From JADHOX01 sp038120515 (GTDB lineage: Bacteria > Pseudomonadota > Alphaproteobacteria > Rickettsiales > JABIRX01): a stretch of 64,000 bases of DNA. Made by a program: the position numbers and the translations under genes. Location of the stretch: the NCBI GenBank assembly GCA_038120515.1, contig JAYOLW010000003.1, positions 37,264-101,263 of the forward strand, given 5' to 3'. The notes beneath the pieces are model-generated. The model was not told the origin of the DNA. It worked only from the letters and a program-made list of their open reading frames with translations, and searched no databases. This document shows positions 9,560-17,535 of this stretch, piece by piece; position 1 is the first letter of the stretch, and every line of letters begins with the position of its first letter.

Positions 9560-9578
9560 AATAATGATTATCACTATC
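9560..9578. promoter_or_regulatory. Fur box upstream of efeOU
   Basis: Plus strand AATAATGATTATCACTATC matches the 19-bp Fur consensus GATAATGATAATCATTATC at 16 positions. It ends 24 bp before the chosen efeO ATG, a normal repressor position. Fur control of EfeUO is well established in other bacteria. A Fur-family gene is in the window (32366) but looks like Zur, so the actual Fur would be elsewhere. Confidence 0.7.
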
Positions 9579-9662
9579 AACAAAATATAGCAAATGATTA
9601 TTTGAATTATTTTATCATAGCAATTATACGTAATTAACTAATTAATACAAATTTTGAAACTC

Positions 9663-10679
9663 ATGGATTCAAACCACCCAAAAATTCAAAAAAAAACTGG
9701 GGTTTTAATTATCAATCTTGGTACACCTGAACATTATGACGCAAGATCCGTGCGTAAATATTTACGGCAATTCTTGTCAGACCAAAGAGTTATCGAAGTT
9801 AACCCCTTTATTTGGCAAATAATTTTAAATCTTTTTATTTTACCTTTTAGAGCCCATAGCTCGGGCGCCAAATATAAAAAAATTTGGTTTCACGAACATA
9901 ATGAATCGCCTCTTAAATATTACACAAGAAATCAAGCTGAGAAATTAAAAATTCAATTGGACAAAAAATGTAAAAATTTTGAAGTTGATTATGCAATGCG
10001 CTATGGCAAACCTTCAATAGCAGAAAAAATCCAACAACTTAAGAATAATGGCTGTACAAAAATAATATTCATTCCTCTTTATCCTCAATATTCTGCAACC
10101 ACAACAGCCAGTATTTCTGATGAAATTTTTAGAGTGCTAAAACAATTTAGATGGCAACCTGAATTTAGACTTTGCGGCCCATATCATGATAATGAAATTT
10201 ATATTAAAGCATTAGTTGAATCATTAAAATCTCATATCAAAACTTTAGATTTTAAACCAGATGCAATTTTATCTTCATATCATGGATTGCCAGCTGAATA
10301 TTTTAAGAAGGGTGACCCATATTTTTGTTTTTGTTCAAAGACAAATCGGTTATTCGGTGAAGAACTTATTAAGCAAAAAATCAAGATTCCTAATCATTTA
10401 AGTTTTCAATCAAGATTTGGTCCAAAAAAATGGCTAGAACCATATACTGAAGATGTGCTAAAAAAACTTATAGCAAACAATGTCAAAAACCTTGTGGTTA
10501 TTACGCCTGGCTTTGCATCTGACTGTATTGAAACATTAGAAGAAGTTAATATTGAATATCAAGATATGTTTAAAAACTTAGGTGGCGATAATTTTTCGGC
10601 TGTACCTTGTTTAAATGATAGTAAACAATCAATTAATCTTTTCGAACATTTGATTGATATTAACGATTGGATCAATTAA
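9663..10679 (+). CDS. hemH: Ferrochelatase HemH
   Basis: Ferrochelatase inserts Fe2+ into protoporphyrin IX, the last step of haem synthesis. The protein shows GVLIINLGTPEHYDARSVRKYL, the catalytic-His segment SSYHGLPAEYF, FQSRFGPKKWLEPYTE and TPGFASDCIETLEE, all diagnostic. An open frame begins with TTG at 9654; the ATG at 9663 is the likelier start (338 aa), usual for a bacterial enzyme. It is divergent from efeOU, so iron import and haem synthesis genes share one intergenic region. An Lrp-type regulator follows 33 bp downstream on the same strand. Confidence 0.95.
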   Translation: MDSNHPKIQKKTGVLIINLGTPEHYDARSVRKYLRQFLSDQRVIEVNPFIWQIILNLFILPFRAHSSGAKYKKIWFHEHNESPLKYYTRNQAEKLKIQLDKKCKNFEVDYAMRYGKPSIAEKIQQLKNNGCTKIIFIPLYPQYSATTTASISDEIFRVLKQFRWQPEFRLCGPYHDNEIYIKALVESLKSHIKTLDFKPDAILSSYHGLPAEYFKKGDPYFCFCSKTNRLFGEELIKQKIKIPNHLSFQSRFGPKKWLEPYTEDVLKKLIANNVKNLVVITPGFASDCIETLEEVNIEYQDMFKNLGGDNFSAVPCLNDSKQSINLFEHLIDINDWIN

Positions 10680-10712
10680 AAAATTAGCTCAACTAACTAT
10701 TTTTATATATTA

Positions 10713-11156
10713 ATGGACGCAATAGATAAAAAAATTATAAAAATCCTTCAAAAAAATGCTAGAACACCAAACTCTGATATTGCCAAAAAACTAAAAATGG
10801 CTGCCTCATCAATTTGGGAACGAATAAAAAAATTGGAAGATAAAAAAATTATTAGTCAATATACAGTACTTCTTAATCATAAAGCTATTAACCAAAATGT
10901 TTTAGCTTTTGTAATCATCGCTCTTCATTCTGCTAATTGGTCTGAGGAATTCGAAGCAGAAATGCTTAAAATAAAAAATATCGAAGAACTTCATGAAATC
11001 ATAGGTGAAGATTCTTACATTGCTAAAATTAGAGCGCGCGACATTGATCAATTATCCGACATCCTAAAAAATAAGATTGGAAAAATTGAAGTAGTAAAAT
11101 CTACAAAGACTACAATTTCAGTAGGTGAAGTTAGGTATGAATCGAGCTTAGGCTAA
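10713..11156 (+). CDS. Lrp/AsnC-family transcriptional regulator
   Basis: 147 residues with the standard Lrp/AsnC layout: an N-terminal winged helix-turn-helix (DKKIIKILQKNARTPNSDIAKKL, then SSIWERIKKLEDKKII) and a C-terminal RAM/AsnC ligand domain (AFVIIALHSAN through LHEIIGEDSYIAKIRARD). It probably senses an amino acid as an oligomer. It lies just downstream of hemH and convergent with the photolyase gene (10 bp apart). The target genes cannot be read from the sequence. Confidence 0.88.
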   Translation: MDAIDKKIIKILQKNARTPNSDIAKKLKMAASSIWERIKKLEDKKIISQYTVLLNHKAINQNVLAFVIIALHSANWSEEFEAEMLKIKNIEELHEIIGEDSYIAKIRARDIDQLSDILKNKIGKIEVVKSTKTTISVGEVRYESSLG

Positions 11157-11166
11157 AATTTTTTTA

Positions 11167-12537
11167 TCAAAGAGTTCTGTATATTTCTAGGGCTCTATTT
11201 CTTGTAGCCTTTAGATCTATCATTGCATTTTTATAATTAGATCGATCTGAAGGCATATGAATTTGTTTATCAGTTAAATATTTTAACTCAGGTACCCATT
11301 TTCTGATATAATCACCATTTTTATCAAATTTCTCACTTTGAGTTATAGGGTTAAATATCCTAAAATAAGGAGCTGCATCAACACCGCTGCCCGCGACCCA
11401 TTGCCATGAGGCTGAGTTGGCAGCAAGATCAGCATCAACTAAGCAATCATTAAACCACTTAGCACCGATACGCCAATCTACTAATAAATTTTTAGTTAGA
11501 AATGAAGCTACTACCATTCGCATTCTATTATGCATCCAACCAGTTTGCCATAATTGCCGCATTGCCGCATCTATAATTGGAAATCCGGTTTGACCTTTTT
11601 GCCATTTTATGATCTCTGACTCATTATTAAGCCAAGGAAAATTATTAAACTTTGCTTTAAAGTTTTGCAAAGGAAATGCCGGAAAATGATATAGAAGATA
11701 ATATGCAAATTCTCGCCAGCCCAGCTCACTAAGGAAAACAGATCGCCCCTCACCTTCATCAAAAATCATGGCTTTAAAATATAATTGCTTAGATGAGATA
11801 AGGCCATAATGTATGTAAGGTGATAAAACTGACGTACCATCTTTTGCAGGAAAATCTCTATTTTTATGATAAAGATCCATTTTATTTTGCATAAAATCCC
11901 ATGCAATTTCATGAGCAGAGATTTCGGATATTTTATATATATTCTCCCATCCCAACGCCCAATTAGGCTTTCTAGGCAAGAGATTTAAATCATTAATATG
12001 TTTTGATTCGGTTAATGTTACAATGGATTTTATAGTTTCTGGAATATCAAGAGGATTAGTAATTTTAGCAAGCTTTGATAAACAGTTACGCCAGAATGGA
12101 GTAAAAACTTTAAAAAATTCACCAGAGTTGTTTTTTATATCATTTGGCTCAAAAAATAATGAAGCATTAAAACTTTTAGCTTGAATAGATTGATCATTGA
12201 AAAATTTTTTTATCTGAATATCTCTTTTTATTATTTGCGGTTCATAAACCCTATTCCATAAAATTGAATTTATCTTATGTAATTTTACATATTTTTGTAA
12301 TATTTCAAAGCTGTCACCTATATCTATAATTAAGTTTGCCTGATATTTTTCTTTTAAATCAGCTGCTAATGATAAAAGAGCATGGTGCAGAAACCATTTT
12401 GATGCAGATCCTATTGGATGTTTTGGATCTGAAATATAAAGAAATATAACCTCATGATTATTTAGATATGCATAATTTAAGGCAGGATTATCTGCTAATC
12501 TTAAATCATTTCTGAACCATATAATTGTTTTAGACAT
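11167..12537 (-). CDS. phrB: Deoxyribodipyrimidine photolyase, class I
   Basis: A 456-residue FAD photolyase that repairs cyclobutane pyrimidine dimers with blue light. It starts with the Rossmann antenna domain (TIIWFRNDLRLADNPAL) and ends with the FAD domain: LGWREFAYYLL, GFPIIDAAMRQLWQTGWMHN, DLAANSASWQW, then AAPYFRIFNP. Length and motifs fit bacterial PhrB; a cryptochrome-type function is less likely but not excluded. A perfect palindrome lies immediately before its start codon (12541-12559). It stands near a cluster of oxidant-defence genes, in line with a light-stress block. Confidence 0.94.
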   Translation of the reverse strand: MSKTIIWFRNDLRLADNPALNYAYLNNHEVIFLYISDPKHPIGSASKWFLHHALLSLAADLKEKYQANLIIDIGDSFEILQKYVKLHKINSILWNRVYEPQIIKRDIQIKKFFNDQSIQAKSFNASLFFEPNDIKNNSGEFFKVFTPFWRNCLSKLAKITNPLDIPETIKSIVTLTESKHINDLNLLPRKPNWALGWENIYKISEISAHEIAWDFMQNKMDLYHKNRDFPAKDGTSVLSPYIHYGLISSKQLYFKAMIFDEGEGRSVFLSELGWREFAYYLLYHFPAFPLQNFKAKFNNFPWLNNESEIIKWQKGQTGFPIIDAAMRQLWQTGWMHNRMRMVVASFLTKNLLVDWRIGAKWFNDCLVDADLAANSASWQWVAGSGVDAAPYFRIFNPITQSEKFDKNGDYIRKWVPELKYLTDKQIHMPSDRSNYKNAMIDLKATRNRALEIYRTL

Positions 12538-12540
12538 GAG

Positions 12541-12559
12541 CGATAAATAACATTTATCG
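12541..12559. promoter_or_regulatory. Perfect palindrome at the photolyase start (candidate operator)
   Basis: CGATAAAT, AAC, ATTTATCG: 8-bp perfect arms with a 3-bp centre, located 3 bp upstream of the phrB ATG, where a Shine-Dalgarno would sit. It could be a repressor operator or an RNA hairpin limiting translation initiation. No matching copy was noticed elsewhere in the window. Confidence 0.4.
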
Positions 12560-12602
12560 TTTAACTATATCAGTATAAATTTCTTGCAATCAGATTATGA
12601 AC

Positions 12603-13106
12603 TTACTGAGTAAATAAAGTGATAAAGGTTATATATGCAAAAATAGCAAATAACAAAACCCATATTTGCGTATAAGTTAAAAATGAAGATTTTGCTTTAT
12701 TACCAAGTAAGTTAAATATTTGTGGCCAACTATAAGATATCAAATCTCCTTGCGAAACCATTCCAAGCAAAGCGCCTTTTTTATCGACTATTGGTAAATG
12801 CCTAAATCTTCCTTGACTCATTCTTCTAAGAGCATCAGAAATTAGTGACTCTTGAGTTGCTGTTTTCACCTTTTTAGTCATAACATCTTTGACCTTAACC
12901 TTTGTGACATCCATGGCATGAGCTGCCACTTTATTCAAAACATCTCTTTCAGTAAAAATTCCGACCAGTTTTTTATCTTTTAAAACTATAGCTGAGCCAT
13001 ACCCATGTTCAACAATGACTTTTACCGCATCATAAACTGACATTTCTTCATCAATTGTCAGAACATTTGTTTTATCTTTAAATTCTGGTATGTCTATTAT
13101 TCTCAT
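12603..13106 (-). CDS. CBS-domain pair protein with C-terminal membrane anchor
   Basis: 167 residues: two CBS domains (about 10-65, SVYDAVKVIVEHGYGSAIVL...GIFTERDVL; and 75-130, VKDVMTKKVKTA...RFRHLPIVDKKGALLGMVSQGDL) followed by a single hydrophobic helix (about 145-165). CBS pairs bind adenine nucleotides and act as energy sensors; here the sensor would be tethered to the inner membrane, which is unusual for the stand-alone family. It is divergent from the glutathione peroxidase gene. Its partner protein is unknown. Confidence 0.82.
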   Translation of the reverse strand: MRIIDIPEFKDKTNVLTIDEEMSVYDAVKVIVEHGYGSAIVLKDKKLVGIFTERDVLNKVAAHAMDVTKVKVKDVMTKKVKTATQESLISDALRRMSQGRFRHLPIVDKKGALLGMVSQGDLISYSWPQIFNLLGNKAKSSFLTYTQIWVLLFAIFAYITFITLFTQ

Positions 13107-13224
13107 TTTCTTACCCTTTTATGTTAATAAAGCATATTATTTATTGGAAATCTCTTTACAGCCTTATCTAATAAATTTAACATTTTTTAGACTCTTTGTC
13201 TATCTGATAATTTTTCTTCTATTT

Positions 13225-13776
13225 ATGTTTATAACAAAACTTTTAACTATATTTATGTTTTTAAATTTCTTTAATAATGCTAACGCAGAAAATATGACTA
13301 AAATGAATGCTTATCAATTTTCATTCAATGATATTCATGGTCACCCGATTTCCTTATCAGACTTCAGAGGCAAAGTAATTCTGGTTGTAAATACCGCATC
13401 AAAATGTGGATTTACACCTCAATATAAAGATCTTGAAATATTGCATCAAAATTACCATGACAAAGGTTTAATTATCATTGGCGTTCCATCAGCAAATTTT
13501 GCCAATCAAGAATTCGGGGACAATAAGGAAATAGATCAATTCACAAAGGATCAATTTAACATTAATTTTTTAATTACCGAAAAATGCGATGTTAAAGGTC
13601 AAACTGCTCACCCTTTTTATCAATGGGCTAATAAAGAGGCAGGTTTTCTAGGCTCGCCTAAATGGAATTTTCATAAATATCTTATTGATAAAAATGGCAA
13701 TTTTGCGGCCTGGTACAGTTCACAGACCAAACCAACATCTCCTAAAATCATTAATAAAATTGAGGAGCTTTTATGA
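13225..13776 (+). CDS. Glutathione/thioredoxin peroxidase with export signal
   Basis: GPx-family thiol peroxidase that reduces hydroperoxides. An open frame runs from 13090, but its first part overlaps the divergent CBS gene and looks non-coding; the ATG at 13225 yields a signal peptide (MFITKLLTIFMFLNFFNNANA, AxA-type cleavage), so a periplasmic enzyme of 183 aa is proposed. Peroxidatic Cys is in NTASKCGFTPQY; the Trp/Asn-type motif is WNFHKYLID. The usual catalytic Gln segment (PCNQF) reads PSANF, so the tetrad is altered, as in some alphaproteobacterial members. The stop overlaps the DUF2237 start by 4 bp (ATGA). Confidence 0.85.
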   Translation: MFITKLLTIFMFLNFFNNANAENMTKMNAYQFSFNDIHGHPISLSDFRGKVILVVNTASKCGFTPQYKDLEILHQNYHDKGLIIIGVPSANFANQEFGDNKEIDQFTKDQFNINFLITEKCDVKGQTAHPFYQWANKEAGFLGSPKWNFHKYLIDKNGNFAAWYSSQTKPTSPKIINKIEELL

Positions 13777-14144
13777 CCAAAATTACTGCAAAAAATGTTC
13801 TTGGAACCAAACTTAACCCGTGTTGTTTTGACCCAGTTACTGGATTCAATCGAGATGGTTATTGCAACATCAATGATTTTGATCGAGGTAAACATATAAT
13901 CTGCGCTGTAATGACAAATGAATTTCTGCATTTTAGCAAAAAAAGAGGTAATAACCTTATGGATGGAAATGCATATTTCCCTGGACTTAAAGCTGGTGAC
14001 AAATGGTGTTTATGTATCGAAAGATGGCTAGAAGCATTAGAGGCGAATATTGCACCCAAAATTATCTTAGAAAGCTCACATCTCAGCTGTCTTGAATATG
14101 TTGATTTAGAAATATTAAAAACATATGAATTTAAGCTTAATTAA
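13773..14144 (+). CDS. DUF2237 protein
   Basis: 123 residues matching the DUF2237 family: NVLGTKLNPCCFDPVTGFNRDG, ICAVMTNEFLHFSKKRGN, FPGLKAGDKWCLCIERW and a final APKIILESSH segment. The Cys, Asp and Trp pattern is conserved across the family, but no biochemical role is established. It is translationally coupled to the peroxidase (4-bp overlap), which suggests an oxidant-related role. The 3' end overlaps the convergent epimerase gene by 8 bp. Confidence 0.85.
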   Translation: MTKITAKNVLGTKLNPCCFDPVTGFNRDGYCNINDFDRGKHIICAVMTNEFLHFSKKRGNNLMDGNAYFPGLKAGDKWCLCIERWLEALEANIAPKIILESSHLSCLEYVDLEILKTYEFKLN

Positions 14145-15021
14145 ATTCAGATTTTATATTTTTAGCAATATCTAAAAGGCCTTCCTTATATGATGGATAT
14201 ATAAATTTATAATTTAACAATTGTTTTAATTTGGCATTATCAACAATTTTATTATCAAGAGCATAAGAAGAATGCCTAAAAACTTTTTGCTTAGGCTTAA
14301 CCACTAATCGAGCTATTTCGAGTATTTTATCACAAATAAAATCATTTACCTCTTGAGTTTTAGCTGGATTGTCATCAGCAACATTAAAGATTTGATTTGT
14401 AACATTTGATAAAAAAATCTGATTTATAATATTAACAATATCTTTAACATGAGTTCTTGAAATTATTTTGGTAGTATCATAATTACAAATTATCTTATTT
14501 TTTAAAATACCTTCAATGGCATTTCTTTGATCTCCATAAATTCCAGCAAGCCTCAAAATATTAACATTAGCATTTTTATTATTTCTTATTGTCAGGTATT
14601 TTCCTTCACAAGCAATCCTAGCTATACCATTTTCTGATTTTGCAAGTAACTGAGATTCTTCATTAACTTTTTGACCATTATGATCTCCATAAACCGAAGT
14701 TGCAGATAGATAAATCAAATTAAAACTTTTATTTCGATTAGAGAAATAATTAAAAAATTGTTCAATTACAGGATCACTCTTAGCTGCATAATTTGGCGGT
14801 ATCGAAACTAAAAAACAATCATATAAATCTAAAATATCATTTTTAATTTTATTAAATTCATAAGCGATAGACATCAAAGGCTTGCCTAAATATTTAGGTT
14901 CAGATTTATGAAAACTATATCCTATATGATTATATTCCGAAACATAAGCATCACAAAAAAACTGGGCAACGTAACCATATCCAAATAAAAATAAATTCTG
15001 TTTGTTGATAATATTACCCAT
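14137..15021 (-). CDS. NAD-dependent epimerase/dehydratase-like (extended SDR, YeeZ-type)
   Basis: 294 residues of the extended SDR / NAD-dependent epimerase superfamily. Seen are an N-terminal nucleotide-binding segment (LFLFGYGYVAQFFCDAY), the substrate-side YLSATSVYGDHNG and NILRLAGIYGDQRNAIEG. The catalytic YxxxK is not in its usual form (the region reads NGIARIACEGKYL), as in YeeZ-like proteins, so true epimerase activity is doubtful. It sits just downstream of dps (6 bp gap) and overlaps the convergent DUF2237 gene by 8 bp. Confidence 0.75.
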   Translation of the reverse strand: MGNIINKQNLFLFGYGYVAQFFCDAYVSEYNHIGYSFHKSEPKYLGKPLMSIAYEFNKIKNDILDLYDCFLVSIPPNYAAKSDPVIEQFFNYFSNRNKSFNLIYLSATSVYGDHNGQKVNEESQLLAKSENGIARIACEGKYLTIRNNKNANVNILRLAGIYGDQRNAIEGILKNKIICNYDTTKIISRTHVKDIVNIINQIFLSNVTNQIFNVADDNPAKTQEVNDFICDKILEIARLVVKPKQKVFRHSSYALDNKIVDNAKLKQLLNYKFIYPSYKEGLLDIAKNIKSEFN

Positions 15022-15027
15022 TTTTAT

Positions 15028-15468
15028 CTATTCTATACTACTTTTTAGCATCCATGCATTTTTCTGATGAACTTCGATTCTATCGGTAACAATACTTGCT
15101 GTTACTTCATCATCATGTTCTTGAGCTTTATGCAATACATTCATTAATGTTTTTACAATAACTTCTTGATCATGCGCTAAATCTTTTACCATAGACATAT
15201 CATCTAACTCTTCATCACCTTCAACAATAGACGAGAGTTTTCGATATGATGCAAAGCTTCCTGGAGCCTTCTCACCAAGTGCCCTAATTCGTTCAGCTAT
15301 TAAATCAACTGCGTTAAATAAATCATTATACTGTTCTTCAAACATTAAATGTAATGACTTAAAATGAGGACCGACAACATTCCAATGATAATTTTGAGTT
15401 TTTAAATAAAGAATATAGCTATCTGCTAATGCTACTTTTAATAAATCTGCGATTTTTTTATTGGCCAT
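15028..15468 (-). CDS. dps: Dps, DNA-protecting mini-ferritin
   Basis: 146-residue Dps. It forms a 12-mer that oxidises Fe2+ with H2O2, stores the iron and shields DNA. The ferroxidase motif is visible: NYHWNVVGPHFKSLHLMFEEQ, then DLIAERIRALG, with the His and Asp/Glu ligands in the normal spacing. Length is typical. It is preceded by the large lipid-modification operon (44-bp gap) and followed by the epimerase-like gene, so it may be partly read from the upstream operon. Confidence 0.93.
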   Translation of the reverse strand: MANKKIADLLKVALADSYILYLKTQNYHWNVVGPHFKSLHLMFEEQYNDLFNAVDLIAERIRALGEKAPGSFASYRKLSSIVEGDEELDDMSMVKDLAHDQEVIVKTLMNVLHKAQEHDDEVTASIVTDRIEVHQKNAWMLKSSIE

Positions 15469-15512
15469 AATTACAAAAATAAACAGTTAACTTTATTGTA
15501 ACATTTTTATAA

Positions 15513-16238
15513 CTAAAAATCTATTTTTAAACCATTAAAGTCATAAAGATTACCACTATCACCACTATTTAAACCATCTAGAACAGAAATTAACTGTCTA
15601 ACTGAGAACTCGGCTGTAAAAAGCTTCTCTGGTTTTACAGCGCTTTGAAATGGTTTAGATAAGTTACTATCAACTGTTCCAGGATGAAGCCCTGCTATGA
15701 TGGCATTTTTATTGGTTCTAGCGATTTCAATCGCAGCATTCTTAAGAATCATATTTAATGCTGTTTTCGAAGCTCTATAAGCATACCAACCACCTAATCT
15801 ATTGTCAGATACACTACTAACTCTAGCACTTAAGGCCGCAAATAGAGATTTATTATCCTTATTTAGTCTAGGTAAATAATATTTAGCAATTATCGCCGGC
15901 GCAATTGTGTTAATGCTAAACAATTTATGGAATTTTTCAGCAGACAGTTCTTTTAATGATTTTTCTGGCATAATCTCATCATTATGCAGCATTCCTGTTG
16001 CAACAATCACGATATCAAGCTCTTTATCTTTTGAAGCTACCTCAGCAGAATCTTTAATTGAGGTTTCATTTTCAATGTCAATAAAATGTGTTTTGACATT
16101 GCTACTTGTAAAACTAACTTCAGATCTACTAAAAGCATGAATTATATTAGTAGAATTTTGAGCATATTGATTCACAAATTCTTTGCCAATAGCACCGCTT
16201 GCGCCAATAATGGCAATATTAAAATTATCATTTTGCAT
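15513..16238 (-). CDS. Short-chain dehydrogenase (CsgA-type SDR)
   Basis: 241-residue classical SDR: NAD(P) motif IIGASGAIGKEFV at the N-terminus and catalytic tyrosine/lysine in YRASKTALN, followed by LHPGTVDSNLSKPF. Proteins of this type recur in light- and singlet-oxygen-induced clusters of proteobacteria. Its start overlaps the preceding SDR gene by 11 bp, and it is the last gene of an operon running from 22446. The substrate is unknown; a lipid or aldehyde reduction is inferred from its neighbours. Confidence 0.86.
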   Translation of the reverse strand: MQNDNFNIAIIGASGAIGKEFVNQYAQNSTNIIHAFSRSEVSFTSSNVKTHFIDIENETSIKDSAEVASKDKELDIVIVATGMLHNDEIMPEKSLKELSAEKFHKLFSINTIAPAIIAKYYLPRLNKDNKSLFAALSARVSSVSDNRLGGWYAYRASKTALNMILKNAAIEIARTNKNAIIAGLHPGTVDSNLSKPFQSAVKPEKLFTAEFSVRQLISVLDGLNSGDSGNLYDFNGLKIDF

Positions 16239-16992
16239 GTTTTACTATAGAAAATCTTATTGAAAATGGTAAGAATCTTAAAAATTGCATGATCAATTTA
16301 AATGGCCATGGAAAAGCAATTTCAAATTTATGAGTTTTAAGATTTTTAATTATAATTTTTGCAGCCTTATCAGCTGATATTAAAAACGGCATTGGAAAAT
16401 TATTTTGATCCGTAAGCCTAGATTTAACAAAACCAGGATTTATTAATTGTACCTTAATATCATATGACAACAATTCATATTTTAAACTTTCAACCAAATT
16501 TGACAAACCAGCTTTTGATGCCCCATATGCAATTGAATTTGGCATACCAAAATACCCAGCTATACTTGATATAACAGCTAAATGTTTGATCTTTTTTGCC
16601 TTAATTAAAGGATTGAAATATTCAATAAATTTAACAAAGCTTATTAGATTAACATCAATAGTCATTAAAGAAGTTTTAAGATCAAAATCTTCTAACCCCA
16701 TTGGTTTGTAGGTACCTACAGAAAAAAGAACAAGATCAATGCTGTTGAAGACTTTTTCAACTTCAGTTATTAAATTTTGCCAATCAGCATCTAGCGTAAC
16801 ATCACATTTAACAGCCTTATGATTACCAGAAAATTTACTTAACATGTCGGTAATTTTATCAACTGATCTAGCTGCAACTATTAAATTAGCTCCTTCTGAT
16901 GCCAATTCATTAACTAAAGAAGATCCTATACCAAAACTTCCGCCTAAAACCAAAATATTTTTATTCTGATAAAATGAGTTTTTAATCATCAA
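16228..16992 (-). CDS. Short-chain dehydrogenase
   Basis: 254-residue classical SDR. Cofactor motif NILVLGGSFGIGSSLV, active-site YGASKAGLSNL and downstream INPGFVKSRLTD are intact. The C-terminal 35 residues (IAFPWPFKLIMQFLRFLPFS) are hydrophobic and may associate with membrane. It overlaps both neighbours by 11 bp, showing translational coupling within the stress operon. Probably acts on a membrane lipid product; substrate unproven. Confidence 0.86.
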   Translation of the reverse strand: MMIKNSFYQNKNILVLGGSFGIGSSLVNELASEGANLIVAARSVDKITDMLSKFSGNHKAVKCDVTLDADWQNLITEVEKVFNSIDLVLFSVGTYKPMGLEDFDLKTSLMTIDVNLISFVKFIEYFNPLIKAKKIKHLAVISSIAGYFGMPNSIAYGASKAGLSNLVESLKYELLSYDIKVQLINPGFVKSRLTDQNNFPMPFLISADKAAKIIIKNLKTHKFEIAFPWPFKLIMQFLRFLPFSIRFSIVKHAK

Positions 16993-17521
16993 GCTTCTTA
17001 AAGAAAATAGTTAATTTGGCGAAAGTAATACCAAATTTCTTAATTTTAGACTTATTAACTAAGGTCTTATCATCTATTAAATACATCCAATCATCTAATG
17101 TCACATGGTAAGTTTTTTTAGTTTCATTATCTACGACTAAATCAAGCACATATTGCATCTGGAGTGCATTACCATATTGCTGACCTTTAGCAACTCCAAC
17201 AACATCAGCAGCAGTTGCCGTAAAATGATGATCATCTTGGAACTCTATAGTCCAAATCCTTTTACTAGTTTCGCCATCATCAAAGGTAAAATACTCATCT
17301 AAAACACCTATTTGTCCATCCCATTTAGCTTCCATATCAACTACAAACCGTCTGGTAATTTTACCTTTACGGTCCTCTAAAATACCATGAGCTATAACTT
17401 TGCCATTAAGAAAATTTCGAATATCTAATTTAGGAGTATTTTGAGCATAATCTTTAGGTGATTTTCCTGAACATGAGAAAAGTAACATAGTAAAAATCAA
17501 AATTTGAATGACGTTTTTCAT
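16982..17521 (-). CDS. DUF3833 lipoprotein
   Basis: 179 residues with a lipoprotein signal (MKNVIQILIFTMLLFSC). The mature part matches DUF3833: LDIRNFLNGKVIAHGILEDRKGKITRRF, FDDGETSKRIWTIEF, VVGVAKGQQYGNALQMQYVL, and VTLDDWMYLIDD. The family has no known biochemistry but is repeatedly found beside Cfa-type methyltransferases and chalcone-isomerase-like proteins. It lies 14 bp after the MFS gene and overlaps the SDR gene by 11 bp. Confidence 0.86.
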   Translation of the reverse strand: MKNVIQILIFTMLLFSCSGKSPKDYAQNTPKLDIRNFLNGKVIAHGILEDRKGKITRRFVVDMEAKWDGQIGVLDEYFTFDDGETSKRIWTIEFQDDHHFTATAADVVGVAKGQQYGNALQMQYVLDLVVDNETKKTYHVTLDDWMYLIDDKTLVNKSKIKKFGITFAKLTIFFKKLDD

Positions 17522-17535
17522 AATTAATTTTTAAA

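Noticed and set aside
13090..13224. N-terminal extension of the glutathione peroxidase
   Set aside because: Overlaps the divergent CBS gene, adds a hydrophobic tract with no family match, and the internal ATG gives a good signal peptide.
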